Counted from the first letter of the stretch, positions 1-15,600 are shown. The stretch: 64,000 nucleotides of DNA from Chrysogorgia sp. JL179-B06 (GCA_035772405.1 JAYKKM010000081.1:248001-312000), one strand, 5' to 3'. Notes: generated by a model not told the origin, from the sequence alone. Numbers and translations: made by a program.

Positions 1-3000
1 AGACCGGTGATACATTAGACCGGTGATACATTAGACCGGTGATACATTAGACCGGTGATACATTTGACCGGTGATACATTAGACCGGTGATACATTAGAC
101 CGGTGATACAACGACCGGTGATACATTAGACCGGTGATACATTAGACCGGTGATACATTTGACCGGTGATACATTTGACCGGTGATACATTTGACCGGTG
201 ATACATTAGACCGGTGATACATTAGACCGGTGATACATTAGACCGGTGATACATTAGACCGGTGATACATTAGACCGGTGATACATTAGACCGGTGATAC
301 ATTAGACCGGTGATACATTAGACCGGTGATACATTAGACCGGTGATACATTAGACCGGTGATACATTTGACCGGTGATACATTTGACCGGTGATACATTA
401 GACCGGTGATACATTAGACCGGTGATACATTAGACCGGTGATACATTAGACCGGTGATACATTAGACCGGTGATACATTAGACCGGTGATACATTAGACC
501 GGTGATACAACAACCGGTGATACATTAGACCGGTGATACATTAGACCGGTGATACATTAGACCGGTGATACATTAGACCGGTGATACATTAGACCGGTGA
601 TACATTAGACCGGTGATACATTAGACCGGTGATACATTTGACCGGTGATACATTTGACCGGTGATACATTTGACATGACCGGTGATACATTTGACCGGTG
701 ATACATTAGACCGGTGATACATTAGACCGGTGATACATTAGACCGGTGATACATTAGACCGGTGATACATTAGACCGGTGATACATTAGACCGGTGATAC
801 ATTAGACCGGTGATACATTTGACCGGTGATACATTTGACCGGTGATACATTTGACCGGTGATACATTAGACCGGTGATACATTAGACCGGTGATACATTA
901 GACCGGTGATACATTTGACATGACCGGTGATACATTTGACCGGTGATACATTAGACCGGTGATACATTAGACCGGTGATACATTTGACCGGTGATACATT
1001 TGACCGGTGATACATTTGACCGGTGATACATTAGACCGGTGATACATTAGACCGGTGATACATTAGACCGGTGATACATTAGACCGGTGATACAACAACC
1101 GGTGATACATTAGACCGGTGATACATTAGACCGGTGATACATTAGACCGGTGATACATTAGACCGGTGATACATTAGACCGGTGATACATTAGACCGGTG
1201 ATACATTTGACCGGTGATACATTTGACCGGTGATACATTTGACATGACCGGTGATACATTTGACCGGTGATACATTAGACCGGTGATACATTAGACCGGT
1301 GATACATTAGACCGGTGATACATTAGACCGGTGATACATTAGACCGGTGATACATTAGACCGGTGATACATTAGACCGGTGATACATTTGACCGGTGATA
1401 CATTAGACCGGTGATACATTAGACCGGTGATACAACGACCGGTGATACATTTGACCGGTGATACATTAGACCGGTGATACATTAGACCGGTGATACATTA
1501 GACCGGTGATACATTAGACCGGTGATACATTAGACCGGTGATACATTAGACCGGTGATACATTTGACCGGTGATACAACGACCGCTGATACATTAGACCG
1601 CTGATACATTAGACCGGTGATACAACGACCGGTGATACATTAGACCGGTGATACATTAGACCGGTGATACAACGACCGGTGATACATTAGACCGGTGATA
1701 CATTAGACCGGTGATACATTAGACCGGTGATACATTAGACCGGTGATACATTAGACCGGTGATACATTAGACCGGTGATACATTAGACCGGTGATACATT
1801 TGACCGGTGATACATTTGACCGGTGATACATTTGACCGGTGATACATTTGACCGGTGATACATTTGACCGGTGATACATTTGACCGGTGATACATTAGAC
1901 CGGTGATACATTAGACCGGTGATACATTAGACCGGTGATACATTAGACCGGTGATACATTAGACCGGTGATACATTAGACCGGTGATACATTAGACCGGT
2001 GATACATTAGACCGGTGATACATTAGACCGGTGATACATTAGACCGGTGATACATTTGACCGGTGATACATTTGACCGGTGATACATTTGACCGGTGATA
2101 CATTAGACCGGTGATACATTAGACCGGTGATACATTAGACCGGTGATAAATTAGACCGGTGATAAATTAGACCGGTGATACATTAGACCGGTGATACATT
2201 AGACCGGTGATACATTAGACCGGTGATACATTTGACCGGTGATACATTTGACATGACCGGTGATACATTTGACCGGTGATACATTAGACCGGTGATACAT
2301 TAGACCGGTGATACATTAGATCGGTGATACATTAGACCGGTGATACATTAGACCGGCTATACATTAGACCGGTGATACATTAGACCGGTGATACATTAGA
2401 CCGGTGATACATTAGACCGGTGATACATTTGACCGGTGATACATTTGACATGACCGGTGATACATTTGACCGGTGATACATTAGACCGGTGATACATTAG
2501 ACCGGTGATACATTAGACCGGTGATACATTAGACCGGTGATACATTAGACCGGTGATACATTAGACCGGTGATACATTAGACCGGTGATACATTAGACCG
2601 GTGATACATTAGACCGGTGATACATTAGACCGGTGATACATTAGACCGGTGATACATTAGACCGGTGATACATTAGACCGGTGATACATTTGACCGGTGT
2701 ATTTGACCGGTGATACATTTGACCGGTGATACATTAGACCGGTGATACATTAGACCGGTGATACATTAGACCGGTGATACATTAGACCGGTGATACATTA
2801 GACCGGTGATACATTAGACCGGTGATACATTAGACCGGTGATACATTAGACCGGTGATACATTAGACCGGTGATACATTAGACCGGTGATACATTTGACC
2901 GGTGTATTTGACCGGTGATACATTTGACCGGTGATACATTTGACCGGTGATACATTAGACCGGTGATATACATTAGACCGGTGATATACATTAGACCGGT

Positions 3001-6000
3001 GATACATTAGACCGGTGATACATTAGACCGGTGATACATTTGACCGGTGATACATTTGACATGACCGGTGATACATTTGACCGGTGATACATTAGACCGG
3101 TGATACATTAGACCGGTGATACATTAGACCGGTGATACATTAGACCGGTGATACATTAGACCGATGATACATTAGACCGGTGATACATTAGACCGGTGAT
3201 ACATTAGACCGGTGATACATTAGACCGGTGATACATTAGACCGGTGATACATTAGACCGGTGATACATTAGACCGGTGATACATTTGACCGGTGATACAT
3301 TTGACCGGTGATACATTTGACCGGTGATACATTTGACCGGTGATACATTAGACCGGTGATACATTAGACCGGTGATACATTAGACCGGTGATACATTAGA
3401 CCGGTGATACATTAGACCGGTGATACATTAGACCGGTGATACATTAGACCGGTGATACATTAGACCGGTGATACATTTGACCGGTGTATTTGACCGGTGA
3501 TACATTTGACCGGTGATACATTTGACCGGTGATACATTAGACCGGTGATATACATTAGACCGGTGATATACATTAGACCGGTGATACATTAGACCGGTGA
3601 TACATTAGACCGGTGATACATTAGACCGGTGATACATTAGACCGGTGATACATTAGACCGGTGATACATTAGACCGGTGATACATTAGACCGGTGATACA
3701 TTAGACCGGTGATACATTTGACCAGTGATACATTAGACCGCTGATACATTAGACCGGTGATACATTAGACCGGTGATACAACGACCGGTGATACATTAGA
3801 CCGGAGATACATTAGACCCGTGATACATTTGACCGGTGATACATTTGACATGACCGGTGATACATTTGACCGGTGATACATTAGACCGGTGATACATTAG
3901 ACCGGTGATACATTAGACCGGTGATACATTAGACCGGTGATACATTAGACCGGTGATACATTTGACCAGTGATACATTTGACCAGTGATACATTAGACCG
4001 CTGATACATTAGACCGGTGATACATTAGACCGGTGATACAACGACCGGTGATACATTAGACCGGAGATACATTAGACCGGTGATACAACAACCGGTTATA
4101 CATTAGACCGGTGATACATTTGACCGGTGATACATTTGACCGGTGATACATTTGACATGACCGGTGATACATTTGACCGGTGATACATTAGACCGGTGAT
4201 ACATTAGACCGGTGATACATTAGACCGGTGATACATTTGACCGGTGATACATTTGACATGACCGGTGATACATTTGACCGGTGATACATTAGACCGGTGA
4301 TACATTAGACCGGTGATACATTAGACCGGTGATACATTAGACCGGTGATACATTAGACCGGTGATACATTAGACCGGTGATACATTAGACCCGTGATACA
4401 TTTGACCGGTGATACATTTGACATGACCGGTGATACATTTGACCGGTGATACATTAGACCGGTGATACATTAGACCGGTGATACATTAGACCGGTGATAC
4501 ATTAGACCGGTGATACATTAGACCGGTGATACATTAGACCGGTGATACATTAGACCGGTGATACATTAGACCGGTGATACATTAGACCGGTGATACATTA
4601 GACCGGTGATACATTAGACCGGTGATACATTAGACCGGTGATACATTAGACCGGTGATACAACGACCGGTGATACATTAGACCGGTGATACATTAGACCG
4701 GTGATACATTAGACCGGTGATACATTAGATCGGTGATACATTTGACCGGTGATACATTAGACCGGTGATACATTAGACCGGTGATACATTTGACCGGTGT
4801 ATTTGACCGGTGATACATTTGACCGGTGATACATTTGACCGGTGATACATTAGACCGGTGATACATTAGACCGGTGATACATTAGACCGGTGATACATTA
4901 GACCGGTGATACATTAGACCGGTGATACATTAGACCGGTGATACATTAGACCGGTGATACATTTGACCGGTGTATTTGACCGGTGATACATTTGACCGGT
5001 GATACATTTGACCGGTGATACATTAGACCGGTGATATACATTAGACCGGTGATATACATTAGACCGGTGATACATTAGACCGGTGATACATTAGACCGGT
5101 GATACATTAGACCGGTGATACATTAGACCGGTGATACATTAGACCGGTGATACATTAGACCGGTGATACATTAGACCGGTGATACATTTGACCGGTGATA
5201 CATTAGACCGGTGATACATTAGACCGGTGATACATTAGACCGGTGATACAACGACCGGTGATACATTAGACCGGAGATACATTAGACCGGTGATACAACA
5301 ACCGGTGATACATTAGACCGGTGATACATTTGACCGGTGATACATTTGACCGGTGATACATTTGACCGGTGATACATTTGACCGGTGATACAACAACCGG
5401 TGATACATTAGACCGGTGATACATTTGACCGGTGATACATTTGACCGGTGGTACATTTGACCGGTGATACATTTGACCGGTGATACATTTGACCGGTGAT
5501 ACATTTGACATGACCGGTGATACATTTGACCGGTGATACATTAGACCGGTGATACATTAGACCGGTGATACATTAGACCGGTGATACATTAGACCGGTGA
5601 TACATTAGACCGGTGATACATTAGACCGGTGATACATTAGACCGGTGATACATTAGACCGGTGATACATTAGACCGGTGATACATTAGACCGGTGATACA
5701 TTAGACCGGTGATACATTAGACCGGTGATACAACGACCGGTGATACAACGACCGGTAATACATTAGACCGGTGATACATTAGACTGGTGATACATTAGAC
5801 CGGTGATACATTAGACCGGTGATACATTAGACCGGTGATACAACGACCGGTGATACATTAGACCGGTGATACATTAGACCGGTGATACAACGACCGGTGA
5901 TACAACGACCAGTGATACATTAGACCGGTGATACATTTGACCGGTGATACATTTGACCGGTGATACATTTGACCGGTGATACATTAGACCGGTGATACAA

Positions 6001-9000
6001 TAGACCGGTGATACATTAGACCGGTGATACAACGACCGGTAATACATTAGACCGGTGATACATTAGACCGGTGATACATTAGACCGGTGATACATTAGAC
6101 CGGTGATACATTAGACCGGTGATACATTAGACCGGTGATACATTTGACCGGTGATACATTTGACCGGTGATACATTTGACCGGTGATACATTAGACCGGT
6201 GATACATTAGACCGGTGATACATTAGACCGGTGATACATTAGACCGGTGATACATTAGACCGGTGATACTTTAGACCGGTGATACATTAGACCGGTGATA
6301 CATTAGACCGGTGATACAACGACCGGTGATACATTTGACCGGTGATACATTAGACCGGTGATACATTAGACCGGTGATACATTAGACCGGTGATACATTA
6401 GACCGGTGATACATTAGACCGGTGATACATTAGACCGGTGATACATTAGACCGGTGATACATTAGACCGGTGATACATTAGACCGGTGATACATTAGACC
6501 GGTGATACATTAGACCGGTGATACATTAGACCGGTGATACATTAGACCGGTGATACATTAGACCGGTGATACATTAGACCGGTGATACATTAGACCGGTG
6601 ATACATTAGACCGGTAATACATTAGATCGGTGATACATTAGACCGGTGATACATTAGACCGGTGATACATTAGACCGGTGATACATTAGACCGGTGATAC
6701 ATTAGACCGGTGATACATTAGACCGTTGATACATTAGACCGGTGATACATTAGACCGGTGATACATTAGACCGGTGATACATTAGACCGGTGATACATTA
6801 GACCGGTGATACATTAGACCGGTGATACATTAGACCGGTGATACATTAGACCGGTGATACATTAGACCGGTGATACATTAGACCGGTGATACATTAGACC
6901 GGTGATACATTAGACCGGTGATACATTAGACCGGTGATACATTAGACCGGTGATACATTAGACCGGTGATACATTAGACCGGTGATACATTAGATCGGTG
7001 ATACATTAGACCGTTGATACATTAGACCGGTGATACATTAGACCGGTGATACATTAGACCGGTGATACATTAGACCGGTGATACATTAGACCGGTGATAC
7101 ATTAGACCGGTGATACATTAGACCGGTGATACATTAGACCGGTGATACATTAGACCGGTGATACATTAGACCGGTGATACATTTGACCGGTGATACATTT
7201 GACATGACCGGTGATACATTTGACCGGTGATACATTTGACCGGTGATACAACAACCGGTGATACATTAGACCGGTGATACATTTGACCGGTGATACATTT
7301 GACCGGTGGTACATTTGACCGGTGATACATTTGACCGGTGATACATTTGACCGGTGATACATTTGACATGACCGGTGATACATTTGACCGGTGATACATT
7401 AGACCGGTGATACATTAGACCGGTGATACATTAGACCGGTGATACATTAGACCGGTGATACATTAGACCGGTGATACATTAGACCGGTGATACATTAGAC
7501 CGGTGATACATTAGACCGGTGATACATTAGACCGGTGATACATTTGACCGGTGATACATTTGACATGACCGGTGATACATTTGACCGGTGATACATTAGA
7601 CCGGTGATACATTAGACCGGTGATACATTAGACCGGTGATACATTAGACCGGTGATACATTAGACCGGTGATACATTAGACCGGTGATACATTAGACCGG
7701 TGATACATTAGACCGGTGATACATTAGACCGGTGATACATTAGACCGGTGATACATTAGACCGGTGATACATTTGACCGGTGATACATTTGACATGACCG
7801 GTGATACATTTGACCGGTGATACATTAGACCGGTGATACATTAGACCGGTGATACATTAGACCGGTGATACATTAGACCGGTGATACATTAGACCGGTGA
7901 TACATTAGACCGGTGATACATTAGACCGGTGATACATTAGACCGGTGATACATTAGACCGGTGATACATTAGACCGGTGATACATTAGACCGGTGATACA
8001 TTAGACCGGTGATACATTAGACCGGTGATACATTTGACCGGTGATACATTTGACCGGTGATACATTTGACATGACCGGTGATACATTTGACCGGTGATAC
8101 ATTAGACCGGTGATACATTAGACCGGTGATACATTAGACCGGTGATACATTAGACCGGTGATACATTAGACCGGTGATACATTAGACCGGTGATACATTA
8201 GACCGGTGATACATTAGACCGGTGATACATTAGACCGGTGATACATTAGACCGGTGATACATTTGACCGGTGATACATTTGACCGGTGATACATTTGACC
8301 GGTGATACATTTGACCGGTGATACATTTGACCGGTGATACATTTGACCGGTGATACATTTGACATGACCGGTGATACATTAGACCGGTGATACATTAGAC
8401 CGGTGATACATTAGACCGGTGATACATTAGACCGGTGATACATTAGACCGGCGATACATTAGACCGGTGATACATTAGACCGGTGATACATTTGACCGGT
8501 GATACATTTGACATGACCGGTGATACATTAGACCGGTGATACATTAGACCGGTGATACATTAGACCGGTGATACATTAGACCGGTGATACATTAGACCGG
8601 TGATACATTAGACCGGTGATACATTAGACCGGTGATACATTAGACCGGTGATACATTTGACCGGTGATACATTTGACATGACCGGTGATACATTTGACCG
8701 GTGATACATTAGACCGGTGATACATTAGACCGGTGATACATTAGACCGGTGATACATTAGACCGGTGATACATTAGACCGGTGATACATTAGACCGGTGA
8801 TACATTAGACCGGTGATACATTAGACCGGTGATACATTAGACCGGTGATACATTAGACCGGTGATACATTAGACCGGTGATACATTAGACCGGTGATACA
8901 TTTGACCGGTGATACATTAGACCGGTGATACATTAGACAGGTGATACATTTGACCGGTGTATTTGACCGGTGATACATTTGACCGGTGATACATTTGACC

Positions 9001-9600
9001 GGTGATACATTAGACCGGTGATACATTAGACCGGTGATACATTAGACCGGTGATACATTAGACCGGTGATACATTAGACCGGTGATACATTAGACCGGTG
9101 ATACATTAGACCGGTGATACATTAGACCGGTGATACATTAGACCGGTGATACATTTGACCGGTGTATTTGACCGGTGATACATTTGACCGGTGATACATT
9201 AGACCGGTGATATACATTAGACCGGTGATATACATTAGACCGGTGATACATTAGACCGGTGATACATTAGACCGGTGATACATTAGACCGGTGATACATT
9301 AGACCGGTGATACATTAGACCGGTGATACATTAGACCGTTGATACATTAGACCGGTGATACATTTGACCGGTGATACATTAGACCGGAGATACATTAGAC
9401 CGGTGATACAACAACCGGTGATACATTAGACCGGTGATACAACAACCGGTGATACATTTGACCGGTGATACATTTGACCGGTGATACATTAGACCGGTGA
9501 TACATTAGACCGGTGATACTATTACCGGTGATACATTAGACCGGTGATACATTATACTACGGCCGATGATACACCGTTACCGGTGATACAATGACCGGTG
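1..9600. repeat. 16-bp satellite array (about 600 copies)
   Basis: A head-to-tail array of the unit AGACCGGTGATACATT starts at or before the first base and decays between about 9500 and 9600. All copies share one orientation, and each carries the palindrome ACCGGT. The main variants are TTAGACC versus TTTGACC, ACGACC or ACAACC in place of TTAGACC, a 5-bp addition giving TTTGACATGACC, a 6-bp loss giving GGTGTATTTGACC, and a 2-bp addition giving GATATACATT. Variants recur in blocks, which points to unequal exchange and higher-order amplification. Minus-strand reading frames such as those at 5266-5541 and 7150-7399 are by-products of the period and are not genes. The left end lies outside the window. 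Confidence 0.98.
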
Positions 9601-9616
9601 ATACATTTAACACCGG

Positions 9617-9673
9617 TCGTCAGTCAGTCAGTCAGTCAGTCAGTCGGTCGGTCGGTCGGTCGGTCGGTCGGTA
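9617..9673. repeat. GTCA/GGTC tetranucleotide microsatellite
   Basis: A GTCA run changes into a GGTC run directly at the satellite edge, 19 bases from the RGS22-like exon. The tetranucleotides resemble the GGTC present in every satellite unit, so it may have grown by slippage from a decayed monomer (inference). Confidence 0.9.
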
Positions 9674-9691
9674 CATGCATGATGCACTCAC

Positions 9692-12600
9692 TTCTAAAAT
9701 TTGTTCAGCGACTCTTATCAAAAGCATATCAGCTTGCCCTCTTCGTAACAGCTGGCAAACTTTGTCGCGTAGTTTGGACTCCAGGTGAATCTCACGAACA
9801 GCTTCGGGCTGTAAGTATGTCACCAGCAGGTTCCTTGCATGTTTGAACTTTAGATCAACAGCACTTGAGTTAGCTACTCCAACGTAAATCTGAACGTCCT
9901 CCCAAAACTGCATGTTCGCCAAAGCGATGGTATTCCTGGTACATCTCAGGTAATTCCGTAGAGGGCCTCCGGCTAAACGGTCAGCCGTCATTGAGGCTAG
10001 AAAGAATTTCCGTTCGTCTGAACTCTCTAGAAAACGACACATAAGGCCACATCAAATAAATTACTTATTCTCATCACTACATTTTGAAAAAGTCGAGGCG
10101 GCGGGCGGTTTATATTTTATATTTTATATCCAAATATAAAAAAATATTGCAGAAAATTTTGAAATTGGAGTGAGAGGTGTTTTTAGATTTCCTTGTTTTC
10201 CGAAGTATTCTTGCCCAAACGGCAAAAGTTGAAACTTTCAAATTGAAAGCTAGTTTAGATATTCGTTCAACTCCTCTTCCCTCAATTTAGATTTAAACAA
10301 TATTTTACAAAAAATATAAATACCAAAAATATATGTATTTTATTAAGCATTAATAAAAGAAGTTAACAATAAGCGGTGTCAGTTCTCGTTCGGTCGGGGG
10401 CCTTCAGTGCCGCCCCCCCCCCCCCCCAGAATGTTTACCCCACTTACAGAGTTATATAAAGGGCTAGCTTAATCATGTTCGGCTTACTTGTGTCTCGTTT
10501 GCTCTCCCTCCCTGTCTTGGGGTCTTCTTCACCCTACCCTCTGTTTAGTTTCGTCTTCCCTGGGGCGGTTTAGCTGCCCGCTTCCCTCGGCGCCTAGTTT
10601 GCGTTAATTGTTCTTTTTCAGCACTGCTCTTATGAGTTGTCTAGGCCAGCAGGGCTGTTTGTACCTGCTCGTTCCTGGTTTGTTTGTTTGTTTGTCACAC
10701 CCAGTCCTTCCTAGTGGCGGAAGGTTCTTCTACTGTGGTGAGTATCTACTCTCCCTAATCTAGCTTTGTCTCCATCACCGAAACCGTAAGTACCTATGTA
10801 TTCTTGTAGTTTAATTTTAATTTTTCCCCGTCTAGACGGGTGACTTGTGGATATGGGGATGGAGGAGGTACCGTTGGTCGGGGGGATCAGCAGGTCCCTT
10901 GTTATTGTCGCATCATTGCTTGTCGCAGCTGGCATATTAGCTACTGACTCCATCCCTTCCGATCTGCGCTCTGCCATCGTAGGTAGTGGGCGTATTATCA
11001 TGTTGGGTCATGTAGTTGAGAACCGTGTAGATCGTTAACCTGTTTTATATATCAGATTTATGAATAAATAATCGTCAGATCAGTGAAAAAGTAACTTTTA
11101 ATATATTAAGAACAGTTTGGTAGTGCTGTAAAATTCGGCTGTTTGCCTGCAGAAATTGCAGAAATTCTCGACTTGGAATATCAAAAATCGAAAATAAAAT
11201 ATAACAAAATTAACTTTCTTTAGATTTTCGGTCGGGCAGCACATTTATATTTTATAACAAAATAAAATAAAATTGTACGCGGGTTTCAAAACTATAAGGT
11301 CGAGCGGTGATGAGAATCAAGTAATTTTTTTATGTGGCTTAAAGGCAAGAAGTTCCTGTTACCAGAAATTACATATGGTCTTTAGAAAATGACGTCCCAT
11401 TTTACAATGAGTTACATAGAGCGAAAATATATTAAAATGAAGATTCTGCTTATTGAGTAGCTCGTCTACCGTTTGCCGACCTATTAATATACGCAACAAC
11501 GATTTTCAAATTATTTGATTGGATTAATCAAAGCTACGATCTGCCAAATGACAATTTCCAGAGATAACTTTGGTCAATACTTGTGCCTCTAACCTCAACA
11601 TTTTTTATTGTCTTATTTGGAAGAACTTTTAAAATGATAAAGTAACTTCTTTTGCAGATTTTCACTTCTTTGCTTTCTTTTTGAGATATATCAGTTTGTT
11701 TGATATGCAAATATCTGGAATTTCGTCAGACATGCATAATGAGTTATCAGAGAATGTTATATATCTTTCCGTTCATGAAATAAAAACACTAAAGTGCGAA
11801 TAGCACGTATGTGCGTTTCTCCCACACCAAACTTCTCGATTTTAAAGGATTTCGTTCGAGAATAAAAGAGATATACACATATTATGCATGTGTGACGAAA
11901 TTCCAGACATTTGCATATCAAACAAACTGATATATCTCAAAAAGAAAGCAAAGAAACGAAAATCTTCAAATGAAGTTACTTTATCATTTTAAAAGTTCTT
12001 CCAAACAAGACAATAAAACATTTTGAGGTTATGGGCACTTTAATGACGGGAATTTTATAATGACGGGAATTTTATAATGTCCAATGTCTTGTTGTCATTA
12101 CAAGTTTGGTGATTATTAAAATGTTGGTATAAAACTTTAGCCGAATTACCCAATATTCAAATTTTAAGATGTATATAACCAAACGCTTTTGAAAATACCA
12201 AACAAAATCCAACAACAATTCAATGATGCGTAGCCTATTTTATTTGTTGGCTGTTTTCAACACAATTTGGCAGATCGTAGATTTGATAGATCTAATCAAA
12301 CCGGTAATGTTATGGAATAATTTAAACATCGTTGTTGTAAATATTAAGAAGTCGGCAAACAGTGGAAGATCTACTCGATAAGTACAAGCTTCACTTTAAT
12401 ATCTTCGCTCTTTGTAACTCACTGTAAAATGGGCCGCCATTTTCTAATAGCCTGTGTACAGCCTGAATATACACCTGTAATACAGTCTGGGAAAACTCGC
12501 ACGATAGCTTGTCGACCTCCACCCCCCCCCCCCCCCCCCCCCGCCCCTGAGCTACTCAGATCTGAGTAGTATATTTTGATTGTTCAAATCTCAACCCTTG

Positions 12601-15600
12601 ACTTATTCCAGTTACAATTGGTTCTCTGGGAAGTCTTGTGAGATCAAATAATCCAATCAAATAAACAATTATGAATCATATGAGTATTAAACCACTCAAA
12701 ATCTACTTCTCAGATCTGAGTAGCTCAGCGGGGGGTCAAGCTATCGTGTGAGTTTTCACAGACTGTATTACTAATACAGGTGTATATAATAGGCTGTACA
12801 CAGGCTATTTTCTAAGGACCATATCGTAAAGTTCCGAAAGTAATGACCCCGAAAGTAACGAAAAGTAATGACCCCCCGAAAGTAACGACCCCCCCGAAAG
12901 TAACGACCCCCCGAAAGTTATGACCCCCGAAAGTAGCGATATAAATGGCTGCTAAATCCGAAAGTAACGACATCGTTACTTTCGGAACTTTACGGTATGT
13001 AAATTAATCTTCGTTAATTTCTGGTAATGCAATAAGGCAGTGACCACTGAAAAGCGCCTGTCTGTGGCTCAAAATCCCCCTCCGGCTAGGCGGGCGATTA
13101 AGGTTATTTTGGATTAGCCAATTAGATTAGACCTCCCATGAAAAGTGATCCCAACATAAATTTCTGCTACCTTACCTGGCGTGGTCCACATTACGGAACT
13201 GCATTGATAGGCGCTCAGCGGTTTCTTCGGGATTTCCTCGTAAAACGTCGGTTTAATGGTCTGCACTATGTTCGTTACCGATGCCTTGTCGACTGCGTCA
13301 ATAACGTTGTCACCAGTGCATACGTCAGCTCCTATACATAAGAGTACCATTATCGTAATGTAATGTGTTGTAATGTGATGTGATGTGATGTGATGCATGT
13401 GATGTGATGTGATGTGATGTGATGTGATGTGATGTGATGTGATGTGATGCATGTGATGTGATGTGATGTGATGTGATGTGTTGTAATGTGATGTGATGTG
13501 ATGTGATGTGATGTGATGCATGTGATGTGATGTGATGTGATGTGATGTGTTGTAATGTGATGTGATGCATGTGATGTGATGTGATGTGATGTGATGTGAT
13601 GTGATGCATGTGATGTGATGTGATGTGATGTGATGTGATGTGATGTGATGTGATGTGATGTGTTGTAATGTGATGTGATGTGATGTGATGCATGTGATGT
13701 GATGTGATGTGATGTGATGTGTTGTAATGTGATGTGATGTGATGTGATGTGATGTGATGTGATGTGATGTGATGTAATGTAATGTGATGTAATGTAATGT
13801 GATGTGATGTGATGTGATAATGTAATGTAATGTATAATGTGATGTAATCTTCTGAAGTATTACAGGACTCCACTGAAAAACACTTCGGTGACGTGGGTAT
13901 CCTGATTAAATATTATTATTATTATCATCATTATTATCGTGTGAGAGACGGTGGGGTCCTCGCAGGCTAAATCCATCCAGGCTAAAAATTATGAATACAC
14001 ATTCTCCTCAAGCCCTGAATTCTGATTGCCGGTGAGACGCTCTAACCATTGTGCTCCACATTAATGTAAAACAAAGGACTTAATAAAATATTCGTGTCGA
14101 AACTCGCAGACTAGCAGTACACGTGTTACTACGAACAAGTATACACGTTGTAACATTCGCTCTATCATCTGAGTCTAAACTGGTGGTGACATGTGTATTG
14201 CTTAAATATTTCTGTGTACATGTTGTTGGTGGAGGGGATCACAAGAAATGTTGCAGTCTAGTAGGGGCAGAAAAACGTCAGGGGGGTCACATGACATGAC
14301 TTTTTGTCATAACAATATCCCCGATCCTCCAGACGATAAATAATGCCTGGTCCCTAACCTTTCTTATTCTTTTTGCTTCTTGAGGTTGACTCTGTATTGA
14401 GCTTTCGCCGTGTTTCCTCATCTTCGAGCATTGCAAAAGGCATTGTTGGTTTAAGAAACTCCTTGATGTTAAACTGACGTGTATTCTTTTTGTTAAACTG
14501 ACAGCTCAAAAGCTCTGCTTCTCGGCCACTTTCTGACGCCATGTTGTCGTCAGTTGTCGGACATAATACTGGTAGTTTTAAACTTTCTTTTCGACTGCTT
14601 TCCTAAATATGAGACAAAATGTGAGACGAAGCAAGTGATGAATAAAAGTTGATTTCCTAAATATATGAGACGAAGCAAGTTGATGAATAAATACATTTCA
14701 TTCGTTTTTGAATTGCGACCTAATCACACCACCACCATCGTCACCACCACAGTCTTCTTAGTAGTGATGGTAATGATGGTGGTGATGGTAGTGATGTGGT
14801 GGTGATGATGGTAGTGATGGTGGTGATGGTAGTGATGTGGTGGTGATGATGGTAGTGATGGTAATTATGGTGGTGATGGTAGTGATGTGGTGGTGATGAT
14901 GGTAGTGATGGTAATTATGGTGGTGATGGTGATAATGGTGGTGATGGTGATAATGATGGTGATAATGGTGGTGATGATGGTGGTGATGGTGATAATGGTG
15001 ATAGCGGTGATGGTGATGATGGTACTGATATGTGGTTGGTGGTGATGATGGTGGTGATGATGGCGATGATGGTGATAATGGTGGTGATGATGGTGATGAT
15101 GGTGATAATGGTGGTGATGATGGTAGTGATGATGGTAATGTTGATGGTAGTGATGTTGGTAATGGTGGTGATGATGTGGTGGGATGATGGTGGTGGTAAT
15201 GATGGTGGTAATGGTGGTGGTGATGATGGTGGTAATGGTGATGATGGTGGTGATGATGGTGGTAATGATGGTGGTGATGGTGGTGGTGATGATGGTGGTG
15301 ATGATGGTGGTGATGATGGTGGTGATGATGGTGATGATGATGGTGGTGATGATGATGGTGATGATGATGGTGGTGATGATGATGGTGATGATGGTGATGA
15401 TGATGGTGGTGATGATGGTGTGATGATGATGGTGATGATGGTGGTGATGATGGTGGTGATGATGGTGGTGGTAATGGTGGTGTTTTCCTGGAGCAACGAG
15501 CAAGTTACCGACTCGATTGGGACAACATACATTTTATTATTATTTAAGTTAACGTTCACTTGATGCATGCAACTATATATCTACCTTTGGTTCTGAGACG

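Larger units (their letters stand above)
11358..13030. mobile_element. Composite foldback with three nested insertions
   Basis: The outer arms pair TTACCAGAAATTA (11358) with TAATTTCTGGTAA (near 13016-13028). They continue through TTTAGAAAATG/CATTTTCTAA, GAGTTACA and TTTGCCGAC. The right arm is broken by two later foldbacks (12448-12807 and 12825-12994), and the centre is occupied by a third (about 11582-12039). All lie in RGS22-like intron 6. Confidence 0.7.

Noticed and set aside
5266..7399. Minus-strand frames of 70-91 codons in the satellite (MYHRSNVSPVKC-type)
   Set aside because: A 16-bp unit read in three frames gives a 16-residue period automatically. Stops appear wherever the TTAGACC variant falls in frame.
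1..9600. CRISPR array
   Set aside because: The repeats are contiguous with no unique spacers, and the setting is animal nuclear DNA.
9591..9846. Plus-strand frames with SQSVGRSVGR repeats
   Set aside because: They are translations of the GTCA/GGTC microsatellite running antisense into the RGS22-like exon.
13325..13873. 182-codon His/Ser/Thr-rich minus frame
   Set aside because: It is a direct translation of the GATGT microsatellite. The neighbouring real exon (13176-13331) begins at a clear acceptor after it.
14359..14542. Separate gene starting MASESGREAELLSC at 14542
   Set aside because: The phase-0 acceptor at 14498 and phase-1 donor at 14358 join this segment smoothly to RGS22-like exons 4 and 6. 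An alternative start here cannot be fully excluded.
14865..15568. Poly-His/Ile and Pro/Ser-rich frames of about 215 codons
   Set aside because: All frames of both strands are open through this GAT/GGT repeat, so openness carries no coding signal.
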